NCBI RefSeq assembly: GCF_001029285.1 | Contig: NZ_LDZY01000009.1 | Coordinates: 166,601-230,600, forward strand | Direction: 5' to 3' | Length of the DNA: 64,000 bases | DNA from: Desulfosporosinus acididurans | GTDB lineage: Bacteria > Bacillota > Desulfitobacteriia > Desulfitobacteriales > Desulfitobacteriaceae | Part shown: positions 61,201 through 64,000 of the stretch, in pieces | Layout of the letters: every line of letters begins with the position of its first letter | How positions within the stretch are numbered: the first letter of the stretch is position 1 | Notes under the pieces: model-generated | The model's database searches: none | Seen by the model: only the letters and a program-made list of their open reading frames with translations | Told to the model about the DNA's origin: nothing | Translations under genes and position numbers: made by a program

Positions 61201-61516
61201 CATCGAAATGCGTACGGTGATTGTAGTGGAAATGTTGAGATTGCTTAAACTGACCAATGTGGAACTGAAAGGCGCTCATGCATTTATTAAGGGTATGCTT
61301 GGACAATATACCGTCCACCTTGGTAGCGCTGTTGCGCACAAGATGGCAAGTGGAGCTATGCACATCCTCCCGGTTTACTCTCAGCATAAAGGAAGAATCT
61401 TTCTCCCCTTTATCGATGATGATCCAAAAACTGCCGAGATAATCTCCAAAATTATTTTCCTGGCTGAGGATAATAAAATAAAGGATCCCAATATTCTGCA
61501 TCAGATTGTAGACTGA
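58244..61516 (+). CDS. DUF4132 domain protein, C-terminal part (frameshifted)
   Basis: A frame of 1090 codons continuing the protein above; the open frame actually reaches back to 58196, and the TTG at 58244 has no ribosome site, so it is not a true separate start. The C-terminus (TGKGLTITDIPEVIFSEIMRDIDLVVSVAHVGG ... EMRTVIVVEMLRLL ... HIPL-like VHLGSAVAHKMASGAMHILPVYS and IFLPFIDDDPKTAEIISKIIFLAED) is the DUF4132 end, as in E. coli YehI/MolR. MolR-type proteins occur with MoxR ATPases and VWA proteins in some bacteria; none is seen here. Function is unknown. The gene is either a pseudogene, phase-variable, or a sequencing error. Confidence 0.8.
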   Translation: MLESIRHLGEEKNEDKHLAALDMIGMVENDSKYEKIRTECRQIAATLAGTSQKTKVLAEKIICNDKENYTLANGLGLFDPIREIPLPEIRSPKDFSAREILSLNTNEIAQVLHVFSDLVDRHKDYEYEVEEWNGSFTKVVLGGQHTIRTLKNYRNRKLTLDDYPLPEVWRGAVKEINLTVQKLIEILFYFDVKQFTFGSGKQEWYKDLMTRLFSINHTELEAVFKKTPYISHIRSAFSALINEFPREDIFALCRDIAAYIYQETPVHLFAEDYEKLNKQVHHFGRHTSCLVDAKEFSFWHRNLQASIYDEQSFKEGFLIRYALYKASKYKSHASLQLADFERAFNLGLVDENELFAELCGRPLSSENLKLLSNPKRHGHNDLVDCQTINETGRKVIDRIVEIEVRRGDMTTEVSHLAAKIDKFSGTKFFVDILVGAEKDTYVRGYVFASENSTKKQIFSHLLKCCYLADGEDENTLRELLKGVRVTEKQLIDAAMYSPQWVDLVEKYLAWPGLKSACWYFHAHVNETFSADKETIVARYSPVSPQDFKDGAFDISWFKEAYSTLGEKRFNIVYDSAKYIAGGGLHKRAQLFADAVLGKLDLQQAENMIHEKRNKDYVLCYGLIPLGNEPMEVLHRYEFLQAFLKESKQFGAQRRESEGKAVAIALENLARNAGFGDVARFTWSMETEKMKSIAPYLQTVSVGEFDLKIGIDELGRASVVAVKGSKVLKDVPSKLKGNEYIKEIKAVQKSLKDQHARARVSLEKAMESGDAFTINELQNLAQNPVIYPLLKNLVFKSGDHLGYFREQALVDAKNKYYKLKPKDNCLIAHPVHLYAGGEWSAYQRGIFDREIAQPFKQVFRELYRPNMDEIEARTISHRYDGHQIQPKKAAALLKTRGWSVSYDEGLQKVLYKENIIAQIYAMADWFSPAEVESPTIEGVVFRDRKTGKGLTITDIPEVIFSEIMRDIDLVVSVAHVGGVDPEASLSTIEMRTVIVVEMLRLLKLTNVELKGAHAFIKGMLGQYTVHLGSAVAHKMASGAMHILPVYSQHKGRIFLPFIDDDPKTAEIISKIIFLAEDNKIKDPNILHQIVD

Positions 61517-61580
61517 GAAGAGTGATTTTATAGTTGCAATCTTTATTTGTCGGGTAACTTGAGGTTTTAGCGTTACTCCC

Positions 61581-61682
61581 GTGGCCTATAAGCCAATGGA
61601 AGAGATAATAAGCAACATTGTCGATACAGTTGAAATTGTTGATGTTATTAAGCCGTTATACAATTTTAAGGCAGAAGAGTAA
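61581..61682 (+). pseudogene. RtcB C-terminal remnant
   Basis: A 33-codon frame reads AYKPMEEIISNIVDTVEIVDVIKPLYNFKAEE, which matches the end of RNA-splicing ligase RtcB proteins. Everything upstream is missing and the frame is closed by a stop at 61560. It is a leftover of a deletion or insertion at this site. Confidence 0.65.
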
Positions 61683-62001
61683 TTTTGAATCTAACTTGAG
61701 ATAGGTTAACGGCACCGAACTTCATTAAGTTCATATACTAGCATCCTGTGTTTTTACACTAATTAACTAATTATAAATAACCCTCCCTTTCATGAATGGT
61801 AATTGCTTATCATTTGTTTTATGCCAAAGCTACAAGTTATTTTCAACGGGAGCATCCAGCATTTAAAAAAAGATGCTAGCCCCCTAAGAAAGATGATGAA
61901 AATTTGACATACAGGGTTTTTAAAAGTGTCATTTCGCCTCCACTAATAAATACCAATAATAGAAAATAATAAATGTGACTTAAACCATAAAATTTCCGTT
62001 T

Positions 62002-62045
62002 GGAAAAGATATGCTTCTAATTTCGTATGGAAAAGTTATGGTTCC
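62002..62045 (+). repeat. Imperfect direct repeat, downstream copy
   Basis: GGAAAAGATATGCTTC and, about 27 bases on, GGAAAAGTTATGGTTCC. It corresponds to the copy at 55706-55748 in the same orientation. The paired units with fixed spacing resemble multiple transposase-binding repeats at the ends of some IS families. Confidence 0.45.
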
Positions 62046-62166
62046 CAATTATGGTCTGCTTTTTAGGAAAATATCTAATTTTATCATACTTATGCTTTTC
62101 CATTTATAAGGTGATGTTCCTTTTGGAGTTGGAAAATAATATTATCCTTTTAATTAAGTACAATGA

Positions 62167-62194
62167 AACTCAGGCAATTTGCTTGAGTTTTTTG
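62167..62194 (+). terminator. Terminator-like hairpin
   Basis: AACTCAGGCAA/TTGCTTGAGTT (one G-T pair) with a 1-base loop is followed by TTTTTGG. No upstream gene is evident. Confidence 0.45.
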
Positions 62195-62807
62195 GTGTGG
62201 ATTATTAATATGACCAACATGTAGGTTAGAGGTTTGTTTAAATAAAGTAGGAATAACTACAAATCACTTCATCCTATTAGTGCAGAATCAGGTTTGCCAT
62301 GAATTATTGTTACATAATATTTGACCGTTGGATATGGTGTAATTGAAGTTGACGAGGCTTAATTTGGATAATCTTTACTGCGACTATTATAATGTCTCTA
62401 AATCCCATAAGTGAAGGGTTAAGGATGATTTCAATTATTTTTATAGGGCAAAATTGGTTCAGGATGGATATTGACTACAGGACGTTCTTGCCGTTCTAGT
62501 ATTATTATTTTCTGGAACTCGTATTTGTAGCAGGAATATTTAGGAAATTTGTAGAATTTTAAACGAGAGCCGTTCAAGACGTGTCAACCCCTTAACCGTA
62601 TGCAGCACCACCTTCAATGCGAGGATTGTTGAGGAATGGCAAAGTATCCTTTATCGGACCCAATTTCAAAATAAAGGTAAATATCTCATTATTGGAAAAT
62701 GAATTGTAGTCTAAATACCGCGTATGTAATTGATGGGTGGAAGATTAATATCCTAAACACTAAGGGGTAATGTCAGTGAGTACAGAAAGTAAATTTTTGG
62801 TTCTTGT

Positions 62808-63026
62808 ATGAATAGAAAAGAGTTAAGAAATTTACTAAAGATAAAAGGAGTACCTGAATATTACTATAATCTTGATGAAGTTGGAGAGACTGATCAAAAA
62901 GTATGTCTTGGAATTGATAATCAAGGATGGATTGTTTATTACAGCGAGCGTGGGAATAAGTTTGATTTATTGACGTTTTCTACTGAGGATGAGGCTTGTA
63001 AAGATATTTTAAAAAGACTTACATAA
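62808..63026 (+). CDS. Small protein resembling a polymorphic-toxin immunity protein
   Basis: A 72-aa acidic soluble protein: MNRKELRNLLKIKGVPEYYYN, then VCLGIDNQGWIVYYSERGNK and STEDEACKDILKRL. The pattern (helix, 'PE.YY.L', two strands with W.VYYSERG, then a helix with 'EDEAC') is like that of small immunity proteins such as Imm59, though I cannot confirm the family. No good ribosome site lies before the ATG. A 13-codon frame ends in TGA overlapping this ATG, so translation may be coupled. No toxin gene is visible upstream, so it would be an orphan. Confidence 0.55.
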   Translation: MNRKELRNLLKIKGVPEYYYNLDEVGETDQKVCLGIDNQGWIVYYSERGNKFDLLTFSTEDEACKDILKRLT

Positions 63027-63196
63027 ACTAGCTTTCCTATGTGGACAAAGAGACTTGACGTAACGTTCTTTATAGGACTCAAGGAGCATTCCTGTAGTAG
63101 GAAAAAATGAGCTTTGTCAAAAAGAAGACCTCACGTTACAATTTGAAAGGACTGTTGGCCAACAGAATCCAATCAAAATAACGGAGGTCATCCCAA
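63027..63196 (+). mobile_element. Left non-coding end of an IS110-family element, candidate bridge RNA region
   Basis: The 170 bases before the transposase start contain separated inverted pieces GACGTAACGT (63056) and ACGTTACA (63134), plus a perfect 14-bp palindrome CTGTTGGCCAACAG at 63152. IS110-group elements encode a structured bridge RNA in their left non-coding end. The exact left boundary cannot be set here; 63027 is simply the end of the previous gene. Confidence 0.5.
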
Positions 63197-64000
63197 ATGA
63201 ATTTTACACAAAACGAGAAACTAAAGCAACTTTCTGAAAGAAGTATTGTTATCGGAGTGGACATCGCCAGCGAGCTTCATTACGCCAGGGCTTTCGACTG
63301 GCGAGGAGTAGAGCTGGGCAAAGTATTCAAGTTTGAAAACAGTGCTGAAGGATTCAGGGATTTCTATGCATGGATTGAACGTTTAAAAGGTCAAGCACAA
63401 AAGGACTGCATAGTGGTAGGCGCAGAGCCAACCGGCCATTACTGGTTCGGCCTGGCATCATATCTAAAAGAGCAAAGCATTAAGCTAGTCCTCGTAAACC
63501 CATTCCATGTAAAGCGTAGTAAGGAGCTTGATGACAACCACCCCAGCAAAACGGATGCTAAGGACCCCAAAACAATTGCTAAGCTGGTCATCGAGGGGAG
63601 ATACAATGAGCCCTATATCCCGGAGGGGATCTATGCAGAACTGCGAATAGCGATGGCTTGCAGAATGCGCATCCAAAAGGAAATGAGCAGTATAAAAAAT
63701 CGCATTCAGAGGTGGCTGAAAATCTACTTTCCCGAGCATGAAACGGTGTTTGGAAAGTTTGATGCGACAAGTAGCATGCTGGTTCTGCAAGTTGCCCCGC
63801 AACCTAGGGATATCAAAAGACTTGGAGTAGAAGGAATAAACCGAATTTGGAGAGACAACAAGTTGAGAGCAGTCGGAATGAAAAGGGCTAAGAGCCTGTA
63901 TGAAGCTGCTCAGAAGAGCATTGGTTGCACCGAAGGAGAGTCTTGTTCCCGAATGGAAATTCAGCTATTACTCCAAGACTATCACACTAAAACAGCACAA
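63197..64000 (+). CDS. IS110 family transposase, cut by window edge
   Basis: 268 codons are visible and the frame is open at the right edge. The N-terminal RuvC-like DEDD domain shows IVIGVDIASELHYARAFDW (first Asp), VVGAEPTGHYWFGLASYL (Glu), and NPFHVKRSKELDDNHPSKTDAKDPKTIAKL (last Asp residues). This is the DEDD recombinase of IS110/IS1111 elements. The C-terminal domain with the catalytic serine lies beyond the window. ACGGAGG precedes the ATG at 63197. With a long left end and no visible sub-terminal repeats, the IS110 rather than IS1111 subgroup is favoured. Confidence 0.92.
   Translation, partial: MNFTQNEKLKQLSERSIVIGVDIASELHYARAFDWRGVELGKVFKFENSAEGFRDFYAWIERLKGQAQKDCIVVGAEPTGHYWFGLASYLKEQSIKLVLVNPFHVKRSKELDDNHPSKTDAKDPKTIAKLVIEGRYNEPYIPEGIYAELRIAMACRMRIQKEMSSIKNRIQRWLKIYFPEHETVFGKFDATSSMLVLQVAPQPRDIKRLGVEGINRIWRDNKLRAVGMKRAKSLYEAAQKSIGCTEGESCSRMEIQLLLQDYHTKTAQ

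Larger units (their letters stand above)
61683..62807. other. Long AT-rich stretch without a supported gene
   Basis: This 1.1 kb holds a repeat at 62002-62045 and a short hairpin at 62167. A 65-codon frame at 62027-62224 overlaps both, has no ribosome site and is not believed. A mini-frame at about 62770-62811 (AAGGGG then ATG TCA GTG...) ends TGA overlapping the ATG at 62808. It looks like eroded sequence after the rtcB remnant. Confidence 0.6.

Noticed and set aside
62027..62224. 65-codon hydrophobic plus-strand frame
   Set aside because: It overlaps a repeat and a terminator-like hairpin, lacks a ribosome site and matches nothing I know.

Overview
The window looks like chromosome from an anaerobic, spore-former-type Firmicute of the Peptococcaceae/Desulfitobacteriales, such as a Desulfosporosinus or Desulfitobacterium relative. 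This is inferred from strong AGGAGG-type ribosome sites with frequent TTG/GTG starts, moderate GC, an anaerobic (cbi) cobalamin pathway, iron-sulfur flavoproteins, and DUF1540, DUF3231, YtxH and C-GCAxxG-C-C proteins. No 16S gene is present, so the genus is not proven.

Layout. (1) 1-4.9 kb: a Bce-type antimicrobial-peptide sensing and export system (histidine kinase end, ATPase, permease) with a three-gene membrane redox cassette (TlpA-like lipoprotein, a 44-residue CXXC protein, a NapH-like polyferredoxin) set between ATPase and permease. (2) 5-15 kb: small accessory genes: a MarR regulator whose 3' end is remodelled by a 59-bp tandem duplication, an iron-sulfur flavoprotein, a DUF362 ferredoxin, an ABC-ATPase remnant, and an OmpR/HK two-component system divergent from a secreted Gly/Met-rich protein, followed by toprim, C-GCAxxG-C-C and DUF3231 genes. 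(3) 15-33 kb: purL, DsrE, a lipoprotein beta-carbonic anhydrase, a YcdB/SLH surface protein, an M20 peptidase, an SsuABC-like importer and a heterodimeric ABC exporter. A family of short palindromic repeats, probably derived from IS200/IS605 ends, is scattered through this stretch and brackets the exporter. (4) 33.5-53.6 kb: two cobalamin riboswitches, each followed by an intrinsic terminator. The first precedes cblS, cblT and a fused EcfA plus EcfT (predicted alpha-ribazole uptake and phosphorylation). The second precedes a 13.2-kb overlapping operon, cbiET-L-F-G-H-J-X-C-P-B-A-cobO-pduX-cobD; cbiD stands between them. Together they encode corrin ring synthesis, amidation, adenosylation and aminopropanol-phosphate arm synthesis. 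cobU, cobS and cobT are not in the window. (5) 53.9-55.05 kb: an Rrf2 regulator and a SAM methyltransferase that share a matching operator. (6) 55.3-64 kb: tmRNA, then an accessory region with a predicted beta-grasp protein next to a frameshifted giant DUF4132 protein, an rtcB tail remnant, a possible orphan immunity protein, and an IS110-family transposase running off the end.

The most promising little-described items are the beta-grasp/DUF4132 pair in a possible ssrA-adjacent island, the redox cassette inside the Bce system, the Gly/Met-rich tract shared by a sensor kinase and its divergent secreted neighbour, and the dedicated ECF module beside cblS/cblT.
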